In this document: positions 1 through 7,151 of the stretch, in pieces | Position numbering within the stretch: position 1 is the first letter of the stretch | Layout: the number at the start of each line of letters is the position of its first letter | NCBI GenBank assembly: GCA_028723145.1 | Contig: JAQYFM010000062.1 | Location: 1 to 25,383 of the forward strand | DNA length: 25,383 nucleotides | Direction: 5' to 3' | Source of the DNA: Spirochaetales bacterium | GTDB taxonomy: Bacteria; Spirochaetota; Spirochaetia; Sphaerochaetales; Sphaerochaetaceae | Notes under the pieces: model-generated | The model's input: the letters and a program-made list of their open reading frames with translations, nothing else | Told to the model about the DNA's origin: nothing | Databases searched by the model: none | Program-made: the position numbers and the translations under genes

Positions 1-141
1 GGCACAGTCAATTGCCCCACGATGTAACGCCATCTGCAAGTCCATAGAAGGAAACTGCAGGAATTAAAGGCAGGAGGCTAGAAGCCGTTAGTACTGCTGG
101 GCAGTTGCAAGCTGGCACCCTTTAGGGTGGCGGTAGTTGAC
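1..141 (+). mobile_element. Right end of an IS200/IS605-like element with possible omega-RNA 3' end (partial)
   Basis: This stretch is richer in G+C than the DNA to its right and has no open frame reaching across it. It ends in a perfect hairpin, CACCC-TTTA-GGGTG at 116-129, followed by GCGGTAGTTGAC. The join with normal coding sequence lies at about 137-142, inside an AAA ATPase gene on the other strand. In IS200/IS605 and IS607 elements the tnpB 3' end and right end form a structured omega-RNA whose scaffold stops at the element boundary, with flanking DNA acting as guide. The hairpin plus a sharp gene break fit that picture. I could not recognise TnpB protein residues in any frame here, so the family call rests on layout and end style. 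The rest of the element lies outside the window. Confidence 0.4.
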
Positions 142-691
142 ATTCACCTAATGTGAAAGGAGAAAGTTTTATTTCAGATGTGATTCTATTATATAGACCA
201 CCGTGGTTGTTAATTAGCTTATCAGACATCCAAGCTGTAGCACTACCACAAACAACTAGCATTAAATTCTTCCTAGAACAAGCCCAAGTATTCCAAAAGC
301 CTTCAAATGCTGTAATAAAACCAGATTTAGGAGTATCAAGCCAAGGCAATTCATCTATAAAAATTAATTGCCTACTTCCATCATCTTTATTTTGTAAAAA
401 TAATTCTAACATTAGAAAAGCATCCATCCAATTTTCTGGACATTTTGATCTAGGCATACCATGTAAAAGTAATGAATTATAAAAATGTTTTAACTGTTTT
501 TTTAGAGGACTTTCATCTCCTGACTCAATAGGAGATAATCCTGCATGCCGAAAGGTAATCTTTTCTCCAAATACATCATTAATAAGATAAGTCTTTCCTA
601 CTCTGCATCTTCCATAAACTGCGACAAATTGAGCCTTATTACTTTCATATAATCTTTTTAATAAAGCTATTTCTTTCTTTCGACCTATCAT
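122..691 (-). pseudogene. AAA ATPase of the DUF234-associated type, truncated at its C-terminus
   Basis: The N-terminal half of a single-chain AAA ATPase of the archaeal-ATPase/DUF234 type, a family common in gut bacteria with no settled role. The Walker A motif GRCRVGKT lies near residues 27-34 and Walker B LIFIDELPW near 110. FEGFWNTWA and the sensor-like CGSATAWM follow, then the family motif ending SPFTLGEC. After that the frame reads QLPPP and stops, because the sequence changes to the mobile-element end. Family members are usually about 450-500 residues, so the C-terminal nuclease-like/DUF234 half is missing. The visible part has no internal stop, so the break looks younger than that of the second copy at 24069-24764. 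No strong ribosome site precedes ATG 691. A TATAAT-like box lies on the minus strand at 703-708. Confidence 0.8.
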
Positions 692-705
692 AACTTAAAC
701 CTATT

Positions 706-751
706 ATAATCAGCCATTTTTTATAATATTATTCATTATTTAGCTGATTAT
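706..751. repeat. 9-bp perfect inverted repeat upstream of the truncated ATPase
   Basis: ATAATCAGC at 706-714 is repeated as GCTGATTAT at 743-751, with an A+T-rich 28-nt loop. It overlaps the putative -10 box of the ATPase gene (703-708), so it could be an operator. It could also be part of a mobile-element end. There is no T-tract, so it is not a typical terminator. Confidence 0.45.
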
Positions 752-842
752 CAAGGAATTATATGCTTATAGAAAGCTAATCATCAAATATTAGATAAAA
801 GAGAATTACTCGGCAATGATTGTTTATTTATTATATCTAATT

Positions 843-896
843 GTCAAGTCAAAAAGTAGCTTTCATCCCTCACGCAAGCGTGTGGGTTTTTCACTG
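843..896 (+). repeat. GC hairpin with T-tract; IS200/IS605-type subterminal palindrome or stray terminator
   Basis: CCCTCACGC at 867-875 pairs with GCGTGTGGG at 878-886 (one T-T mismatch, tight AA/CAAG loop) and is followed by five T at 887-891. By shape this is a plus-strand intrinsic terminator, but no plus-strand gene ends here: both neighbours are on the minus strand. The CTTTCATCCC...GTGGGTTTTTC wording resembles subterminal hairpins of IS200/IS605 elements, some of which double as terminators. With the element end at 1-141, I read it as a relic end, with modest certainty. Nothing else coding is visible in 692-992. Confidence 0.45.
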
Positions 897-962
897 TAAA
901 TTTATAACACTATTCTTTGATGAAATTAGATAAGTAAGATAAATTTATATGTGGCAACTACT

Positions 963-985
963 AAAAAAAGTAATTACCACAATTA
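963..985 (-). terminator. Weak terminator candidate after the Ldh2-type gene
   Basis: Read on the minus strand just after the stop at 993, TAATT (985-981) and AATTA (975-971) can form a short A+T stem, followed by C and seven T (969-963). The stem is only 5 bp with no GC clamp, so termination may be leaky. It is the only candidate at the end of the long minus-strand operon. Confidence 0.3.
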
Positions 986-992
986 TTAAAAA

Positions 993-2027
993 CTATTTGA
1001 TTATTTCAATTGGTTCAATTGCCATTTCTTTTGCAATATCATTTACCATATCGAGGTTTTCAAGAAGAACTTCAACTATTCCACTTTTCTCAGAAGCGGC
1101 AAACTTATTTGCCTCAATTTCACCTGGCATTAATATACCATTTGAATATTTAGCCTTCTTTGAAGATTTTAGTTCATTAATTCTTGCATCAACATCACTA
1201 AAGTACTTTTCTTCATCATTAAATGCAGAAATATCCATTGCAATCATCATAATAGAAGGACCATCAGCAGAGTCCTTAGCTCTATCACCTGTTCCACCAC
1301 CAAAGAGAACACCTGCCAAGATATCAACCATTACAGCCATCCCCCAACCTTTATAGCCAGCCATTGGAGGAATTGTATAGTAATCCTTCATGCTTGTTGT
1401 TGGAACACCTTCTCTATCGAGGCCCCAACCTTCTGGGATTTCAGTTGCACCTTGTCTCTTCATGTTAGAAACCTTACCATTTGCAACAACTGTCATTGCC
1501 ATATCTAGTACAGGAGATACTTCATTTCTTGCAGGAGCTGCAACACTAATAGGGTTATTACCAATTACCTTTTCACATCCACCCCAAGGAGCCATTGTTG
1601 AGTCACCAGTACCAAGAGCAGTACCGATCATACCAGCTCTTTGAGCCATTTGAGCATAGTATGCTAAAGCACCAAAGTGGTTTGCACCCTTTACACAAAC
1701 AAAGCCAATGCCATGCTCTTTTGCCTTCTTTATTGCTTCCTCCATAGACCTATATCCTAAGATTTGTCCACTAGAGTGGTTACCATCCCAAACTGCTACA
1801 ACACCATTATCTTTTAAGACATTGATGTTCATATTAGGTCTCATTTTGCCTTCTCTAATGAGCTTTACATATCTTGCAGTACATAAAATACCATGTGAGT
1901 GAACACCTCTTTGGTCAGCTTCAACTAGCATTTGGGCAATAATTGTAGCTTCATCTTTATTTACACCAACATTCATAAAGATTTTTGTAATTTTATCTTT
2001 TGCTTCTTGAACATTAATATTAACCAT
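993..2027 (-). CDS. Ldh2/YlbC-family NAD(P)-dependent 2-ketoacid (malate/L-lactate-type) dehydrogenase
   Basis: A 344-residue cytoplasmic dehydrogenase of the malate/L-lactate dehydrogenase 2 family. The family includes malate dehydrogenase, ureidoglycolate dehydrogenase (AllD) and 2,3-diketo-L-gulonate reductase (YiaK), and has its own fold rather than a classical Rossmann domain. Visible family marks are RGVHSHG near residues 40-46 (His43/His45), the ANHFGA motif with His117, and a glycine-rich LAGVLFGGGTGD stretch. Length is normal. ATG 2027 is preceded by AGGAGA at good distance. It is the last gene of the minus-strand operon, 14 nt after an oxidoreductase gene. In a sugar locus the likely job is interconversion of a 2-keto acid and its hydroxy acid, as for YiaK. 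The exact substrate cannot be read from sequence. Confidence 0.9.
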   Translation of the reverse strand: MVNINVQEAKDKITKIFMNVGVNKDEATIIAQMLVEADQRGVHSHGILCTARYVKLIREGKMRPNMNINVLKDNGVVAVWDGNHSSGQILGYRSMEEAIKKAKEHGIGFVCVKGANHFGALAYYAQMAQRAGMIGTALGTGDSTMAPWGGCEKVIGNNPISVAAPARNEVSPVLDMAMTVVANGKVSNMKRQGATEIPEGWGLDREGVPTTSMKDYYTIPPMAGYKGWGMAVMVDILAGVLFGGGTGDRAKDSADGPSIMMIAMDISAFNDEEKYFSDVDARINELKSSKKAKYSNGILMPGEIEANKFAASEKSGIVEVLLENLDMVNDIAKEMAIEPIEIIK

Positions 2028-2041
2028 AACTAACTCTCCTA

Positions 2042-3043
2042 TTATCTTTCTATTTTTATACTTCTTCCCTTGCTATGTTGAATTGCATTGACAATTGAAA
2101 CTGCAGCAAGAGCTGTATGACAATCTGAAATAAAGGGGGTTTTATTAATAAGTGATTTATAAAATTCATCAATTAATAATCCATGACTTACACCCCACTC
2201 GGACTTTTCGCCTGTTAAAACCTCTGCTGGATGGAAAATCGTTTCACCAGACTCTTCCACAATTGTTAATCCTGACTGTCTTACAGTCATTACAGCATGC
2301 TCAAGGCGTAACTCTACATCACAAACCTTTGAGCCAAGGTAGCAATTTGAGCAAAATGCAACGATATCAGCACCACACTTAAGGTGCATTAAAGCCATTG
2401 CACTATCCTCAACTTCGTAATCATTACTATCACGAAGTTTTCCATCAAAGCCCGCTAAAGATTCTACACCACCTGTTAGGTAGTCAACTAAATCAAGGGT
2501 GTGGATAGATTGGTTAATGATACATCCACCACCTTCACCACTATACTTTCCTCTCCATGGAGACTCGCTATAGTACTTTCCATTTCTATACCAAGTAACT
2601 AAAGCCATTCCACTTAAGATTTTTCCATACTTACCGCTTTCTAAGATTTCTTTTGCTTCTACTGTTGCTTTATTTAAACGGTTTTGAAAGCAAACCCCTA
2701 AAATTTTTCCACTTTCTTCACTTTTTTTAATCATGGCTTTTGCTTCATTTACAGTAATAGCAAGAGGCTTTTCACAAAAGACATTAATTCCATGGTCAAG
2801 CAAATCCATTACAATTTGAGGATGGGTGTTGTGAGGTGTAATAACATGAACACAATCAAGATTCTTATCAAAAAGCTCTCTATAATCAGTAAGTGGGATT
2901 CCTCCATAATTATCAGAAAAGGCCTTTGCCTTTTCAATATCGATATCAACACAATACTCTAAGTGAGTATATTCACTATTTTTCAAGGCTTTTCCATGGT
3001 TCTTTGATACAGCTCCACAGCCAATTACAGCACTTCTAAGCAT
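2042..3043 (-). CDS. Gfo/Idh/MocA-family NAD(P)-dependent sugar oxidoreductase (first of three)
   Basis: A 333-residue oxidoreductase with an N-terminal Rossmann domain, GCGAVSKNHG near residues 8-17, and the CEKPLA motif with catalytic Lys near residue 92. The C-terminal domain shows the substrate-site pattern GEGGG..NQSIHTLD, with His181 and Asp184 as likely proton-transfer residues. Family members oxidise or reduce one hydroxyl of a sugar, inositol, uronate or glycoside. The start codon directly follows the stop of the AraC gene (TAA then ATG). The AAGGAG site lies inside the AraC coding end, implying translational coupling. It differs clearly in sequence from the other two Gfo-type proteins here, so the three are unlikely to be redundant. 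Which hydroxyl it acts on is not known. Confidence 0.92.
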   Translation of the reverse strand: MLRSAVIGCGAVSKNHGKALKNSEYTHLEYCVDIDIEKAKAFSDNYGGIPLTDYRELFDKNLDCVHVITPHNTHPQIVMDLLDHGINVFCEKPLAITVNEAKAMIKKSEESGKILGVCFQNRLNKATVEAKEILESGKYGKILSGMALVTWYRNGKYYSESPWRGKYSGEGGGCIINQSIHTLDLVDYLTGGVESLAGFDGKLRDSNDYEVEDSAMALMHLKCGADIVAFCSNCYLGSKVCDVELRLEHAVMTVRQSGLTIVEESGETIFHPAEVLTGEKSEWGVSHGLLIDEFYKSLINKTPFISDCHTALAAVSIVNAIQHSKGRSIKIER

Positions 3044-5236
3044 TTAATTCTCCTTCAAAGCAGATTCCTTATACTGTCCAGGTGTAATTCCTTCTACGCT
3101 TTTAAAGACACGAAGGAAGGTTCTTAAACTTCCAAAGCCACACTCTGAAACTACATCTCCTACCATTTTCCCCTCTAAAAGTAGCTCTTTAGCTCGGTCT
3201 ATACGGTAGCTTGTAATGTACTCAGAAATATTAATTGTGTGGTACTTTTTAAATATTCTTGATAGATAAGCAATTGAGATATCAAAATTATCGGCAATTG
3301 AGGAAACATTCATCATTGCATTAGGATAGTTTTCACGAATATAAACTAATACCTTTTTATAAATTTGATATGTCTCAGATGACTCATCTGTATAAGATTC
3401 ACTAATTGCTTTAATGCTATAGCAGATAGTATCTATTATCTCCTCAACTCCAGAGAGAGATTTTTGGAAGTGTTGAGATTGCAAAATAGGAGGAAAGTTA
3501 ATATCTGGAATTACCTCTCTATATTGGTTATCTAAGCTATTTATTGTTCTAATAATTGTTCCACTCATACTGAAAAGTAAGAAGCGAAGAGTCTTTGGAG
3601 AAACTCCATTTTCTCTATTACGCTCAATTACCTTATTCATAACGGCCTTAGCCTTTTCTCCATCTCCTTCCTTTAAGGCCTTTTGAAGCATCATATTTTC
3701 CTCTAAAGTGAATTGATATGTGCTCTGCTTAGTAGTATTTAAAAGTTCTTGATAAGATAAAAATGGAATATCATGGTCTTTTTGATATTCGTGAACACTA
3801 ATAGCTTCTAAATAGCTTTCACGAATAGAATTTAACCCCTTATGTAGAAGTGAAACTGATAAACTCTCTAAAACTTCATCATTTTGAATTTTTTCATAAA
3901 CTGAAAGAAAAAACTCTTCATCTTCCCTTAAGGTATTAATAATGTATGCTCCCCCATATTCCGATTGAATCGGAATAACCAGGGTGTCACTGCTTACTCT
4001 ACTTAAGTATTCAAATGCATCGCCATTTAAACAATTTGCTATAACAACACAAAAAGAATCAGATAAAAGCTCAAATCCAAGGGCTAATAGTGTTTCCTTT
4101 GTAACAGTTACATCACCATCAATTAGCTTACTAAAGGCACTTTCTACAAGTGTTCTCTTTTGTTTTATTATTACACTATTTAATTCTTCACTTTGTGCTC
4201 TTAAATTCGATACACTAGAGACAAATGGAGCGTAATCACTTGCACTTAGTGGAATTTTCTCTAAATCTACTCCTGACTCAGCAGCGGCAGCTTCATAGTG
4301 TATCCAATCTTTTCTAACACTTCTAAAAACAAAGATAGCTCCTAAGGCAGCTGCAAATAACAATACCAATGCGATTACCTCAATTAATAGGTAGTAATCA
4401 TGGAAGTAGTTATTTTTGTCCATTAGGACGATACACTTTAAGCTTAAGATTAATTCATCAGCAACAGAAACAATTGAAGAGTCTATAGTTTCTGTTGAGC
4501 CCAAACTTAACTTAGAAAAACGAGGATCAGGAAGGCCCACTTCATATTTTCCTGAAAGGCTATAAACTAAAGAATCCATTCTTTCGCTATAGATAATTAC
4601 ATCATGATAAGAATCAATTACAGAAGAAAAAAGATCCTTTTTAGAAATCCTTACACCCATACAGAGGTTATTAGGATTAAATGAGTGGATATACGATACA
4701 GGAAGGAGTATCAATACCTCACTATCAGAGAGGTCGTATACATATACATCCCAAATTTCACCTCTCATTATTTGATTAATTTTTTCTTGCTCAAGTGGAA
4801 GAAATTCCATAAGAGCCATTTCACTTATATTGCCCCATGATTGATCTGCAATGTACCAATCATTAATAGGGCTAAATAAAAATAGTTTATTTAAACTTGT
4901 ATTAGTTTGCTCAAGACGACGAATATCAGATGCATGGTAAGAAAGGTTAAGCATCGATACTTTATCTAAGCTTTCTAAACTTAGTAGGGCTTTAAAGTCC
5001 GAATCTACAATTATTTCTGCCTTAATTTCATTGATTCTTGTTAATACATCACGGAATGTTTTTTGAACATACGATGAAGTAATAGAATTGGAATATGTTA
5101 TTGCAGAAGCATTAAAATAAAGCGTAATAAGTGCAAAAACTAATACTACAAGTAGAGGTATAAGAGTAGATAGCAAATAAGATAGTGCCCATCTAGTCAC
5201 TGTCTTTCTTTTAAAGCTATGTGTTTTCTTTCTCAT
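3044..5236 (-). CDS. Membrane-anchored AraC-family transcriptional regulator with extracytoplasmic sensor domain
   Basis: A 730-residue one-component regulator. Residues about 17-41 and 280-304 are membrane segments. They enclose an extracytoplasmic domain of about 240 residues, presumably the ligand sensor. A linker/dimer region of about 320 residues follows, then a C-terminal AraC/HTH_18 domain at about 628-730. The HTH has VSSIADNFDISIAYLSRIFK as first helix pair and the second-HTH signature VSECGFGSLRTFLRVFKSVEGITPGQYK. This YesS-like design is found in Firmicute and spirochaete polysaccharide loci, often next to LplABC-type transporters. It sits inside the operon between two Gfo/Idh/MocA genes, so autoregulation by positive feedback is likely. 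A natural target is the divergent promoter region at 15765-16005 with its long inverted repeat. The ligand is probably an external oligosaccharide. Confidence 0.9.
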   Translation of the reverse strand: MRKKTHSFKRKTVTRWALSYLLSTLIPLLVVLVFALITLYFNASAITYSNSITSSYVQKTFRDVLTRINEIKAEIIVDSDFKALLSLESLDKVSMLNLSYHASDIRRLEQTNTSLNKLFLFSPINDWYIADQSWGNISEMALMEFLPLEQEKINQIMRGEIWDVYVYDLSDSEVLILLPVSYIHSFNPNNLCMGVRISKKDLFSSVIDSYHDVIIYSERMDSLVYSLSGKYEVGLPDPRFSKLSLGSTETIDSSIVSVADELILSLKCIVLMDKNNYFHDYYLLIEVIALVLLFAAALGAIFVFRSVRKDWIHYEAAAAESGVDLEKIPLSASDYAPFVSSVSNLRAQSEELNSVIIKQKRTLVESAFSKLIDGDVTVTKETLLALGFELLSDSFCVVIANCLNGDAFEYLSRVSSDTLVIPIQSEYGGAYIINTLREDEEFFLSVYEKIQNDEVLESLSVSLLHKGLNSIRESYLEAISVHEYQKDHDIPFLSYQELLNTTKQSTYQFTLEENMMLQKALKEGDGEKAKAVMNKVIERNRENGVSPKTLRFLLFSMSGTIIRTINSLDNQYREVIPDINFPPILQSQHFQKSLSGVEEIIDTICYSIKAISESYTDESSETYQIYKKVLVYIRENYPNAMMNVSSIADNFDISIAYLSRIFKKYHTINISEYITSYRIDRAKELLLEGKMVGDVVSECGFGSLRTFLRVFKSVEGITPGQYKESALKEN

Positions 5237-5259
5237 ACCCCTATTCTCTCACAAAATTA

Positions 5260-6378
5260 TTAACAACAAAAAGAGCCACCGCACTTTTCTTTTAACAGCG
5301 CTTCATACTTATCTGCATCGATTGGTAAATCGACCCAACCACCACCAGTCCAAGAAGAAAGGAAGATAGCATTAATAATCTCTAAGCTTTTAATACCATC
5401 ACTACCTGGAGCAAGGAGAGGTGTTCCCTTTTGTATTGCATCACAGAAGTTTTTAATAATTCCACAGTGTGAGGTATAAGTACCTTTAACAGGAATTTCA
5501 CACTTCCAAATTTCAGGGTGTCCAATTTCACCCTTAAATCTTTTCTGGAAATCATCTGTATCTTCTCTACAGCGCCAGAAGGTAATTGAATCGTTTTCAA
5601 TTACAAGCTTTCCGCGAGTTCCTGAGATTTCTAAACGGTTTGTACCTGGCTCATCAGCAATAGTGGTAATGTATGTTCCAATGTGTCCATCAGGATATTC
5701 CATCAAAGCATAGACATCATCTTCAACTTCAATATTTCTATACTTACCATAGTAAACATCAGCCTTTACTCTACATGGCATACCACAAATCCACTGCCAA
5801 AGGTCTAAGTTGTGTGGGTTCTGGTTCATTAATAATCCACCACCTTCACCCTTCCAAGTAGCACGCCAAGTTGAGTTATCATAGTAAGATTGTGGTCTAA
5901 ACCAAGATGAAATTAACCAGTGACAGTGCAAGATTCTTCCAATCTCACCACTTTGGACAAGGTCTCTAGCCTTTTGATAAAGAGGATTAGTTCTTTGGTT
6001 AAACATTACTCCAAATACTTTACCAGAGGATGCTGCAACCTCATTCATCTTTTTAACTGCATTTGTATATACACCTGCTGGCTTTTCACAAAGATAATTT
6101 AAACCATGTTCAAGCGCATAAATACCATATACTGGGTGGTAATAGTGAGGACATGTAGGAATAACAGCATCTACTAAACCTGAATCCATTAAAGATTCTG
6201 CACTATCAAAATAGCTTACTTTATCACCTGCTAAGGCTTTAGCCTTCTCAAGTTTTTTAGGATCTATATCAGCAATAGCAGTTAAAACTGCATTATCAAC
6301 CTTATTTGCAAGTAGTGCAGTTGAGTGCTGAGTTCCCATATGCCCAAAACCAATGATACCTATTCTAACCTTTTCCAT
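5260..6378 (-). CDS. Gfo/Idh/MocA-family oxidoreductase, YteT-like (second of three)
   Basis: A 372-residue NAD(P)-dependent oxidoreductase. The Rossmann motif GFGHMG is at residues 10-15 and LCEKPAG around residues 97-102 (catalytic Lys99). The C-terminal domain carries WKGEGGG followed by NQNPHNLDLW, with His189 and Asp192 at the usual active-site positions. The protein ends CGGSFCC, an unusual Cys-rich tail that might bind metal or be incidental. By general pattern it resembles YteT-type proteins of pectin/rhamnogalacturonan operons, a resemblance judged by eye. It follows the TIM-barrel gene by 14 nt and precedes the AraC regulator by 23 nt. A pairing with the TIM-barrel isomerase is plausible: Gfo proteins make a keto-sugar and AP_endonuc_2-type proteins epimerise or eliminate from it. 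Confidence 0.92.
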   Translation of the reverse strand: MEKVRIGIIGFGHMGTQHSTALLANKVDNAVLTAIADIDPKKLEKAKALAGDKVSYFDSAESLMDSGLVDAVIPTCPHYYHPVYGIYALEHGLNYLCEKPAGVYTNAVKKMNEVAASSGKVFGVMFNQRTNPLYQKARDLVQSGEIGRILHCHWLISSWFRPQSYYDNSTWRATWKGEGGGLLMNQNPHNLDLWQWICGMPCRVKADVYYGKYRNIEVEDDVYALMEYPDGHIGTYITTIADEPGTNRLEISGTRGKLVIENDSITFWRCREDTDDFQKRFKGEIGHPEIWKCEIPVKGTYTSHCGIIKNFCDAIQKGTPLLAPGSDGIKSLEIINAIFLSSWTGGGWVDLPIDADKYEALLKEKCGGSFCC

Positions 6379-6392
6379 AAAATTACCTTCTT

Positions 6393-7151
6393 TTATACAT
6401 AAGATCTCAAGACGCTAAGAGCTTTAAGTGAATCAGCTTTCCAATCGTCACTCTTACCCTCTATAGACATTCGATTATCGTATCCAGCCTTCTTAAGGTA
6501 TGTGAAAAAATCTTCTACCTCTTCACATTTATAAGTTGGATAAACTCTACCTTCCTTAAGTGCAATATGAGTATGCATTAGTGGTGAACATGTAATAATA
6601 CGAGACATATCCTCACCTTCTGCTCTCATATGATATGCATCTGCAAGAAGTCCTACATTATCTAAATTTACACACGCTTGTAGTGCCGCACCTTCACAGA
6701 GGGAGTTAATTAAATTAGTTTCGTTTCTATTAAGTGGTTCAATTGCAATTGAAATTCCATGGTCTGCTGCAATTTTTCCAATTAATTTAGTTACACTAAC
6801 AAGCGCTTTAAAGCTCTCCTGCCAGCTTTGATTTTCAGGAACTACACGACTTTTACCTGAGCCAAAAACAACAAGCTTAGAGCCAAGTTTATCCATGCGA
6901 GCAAAGGCAACATTAAGGTAACTAATTAACTCTTCTTTGCTATATTTATCGCCAATTACTACCATTGATTTTGGAAGCAGTAAGCATGCTGTTTCCATCT
7001 TTATTGAAGATGTAGAAAATAATTCTAAAACACTATCAAACTCAGCTTGAGGATAAAGTGCAAATTGATTTAATTTTCCTTCAATGTAATCAAAACCTAA
7101 AGATTCAACTTCCTTAACGTTTTTAATATCTGTGCAAAGTCCAAATCTCAT
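6393..7151 (-). CDS. Sugar phosphate isomerase/epimerase-like TIM-barrel protein (AP_endonuc_2 superfamily)
   Basis: A 252-residue xylose-isomerase-like TIM barrel. Possible metal ligands sit in family positions: Glu in ISIAIEPLNRNET, Asp/His in LLADAYHMRAEGED, His in MHTHIAL, and Glu in MSIEGK near the end. Members include hydroxypyruvate isomerase, tagatose/psicose 3-epimerases, inosose isomerase (IolI), and the lyase subunits that cleave 3-keto-C-glycosides after a Gfo/Idh/MocA partner has oxidised them. The start overlaps the lyase stop in an ATGA arrangement, so the two are translationally coupled. That suggests it acts on the lyase product or on something made from it. The reaction is inference. 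The fold call is firm. Confidence 0.88.
   Translation of the reverse strand: MRFGLCTDIKNVKEVESLGFDYIEGKLNQFALYPQAEFDSVLELFSTSSIKMETACLLLPKSMVVIGDKYSKEELISYLNVAFARMDKLGSKLVVFGSGKSRVVPENQSWQESFKALVSVTKLIGKIAADHGISIAIEPLNRNETNLINSLCEGAALQACVNLDNVGLLADAYHMRAEGEDMSRIITCSPLMHTHIALKEGRVYPTYKCEEVEDFFTYLKKAGYDNRMSIEGKSDDWKADSLKALSVLRSYV

Noticed and set aside
867..891. Terminator of a plus-strand gene
   Set aside because: No plus-strand gene lies upstream, so a mobile-element end is the better reading.
949..1356. Plus-strand open frame of 135 codons opposite the Ldh2-type gene
   Set aside because: It is the antisense shadow of a well-conserved dehydrogenase, has no ribosome site and shows low-complexity Ser/Ile composition. 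The other overlapping frames on opposite strands of the large genes were dropped for the same reason.
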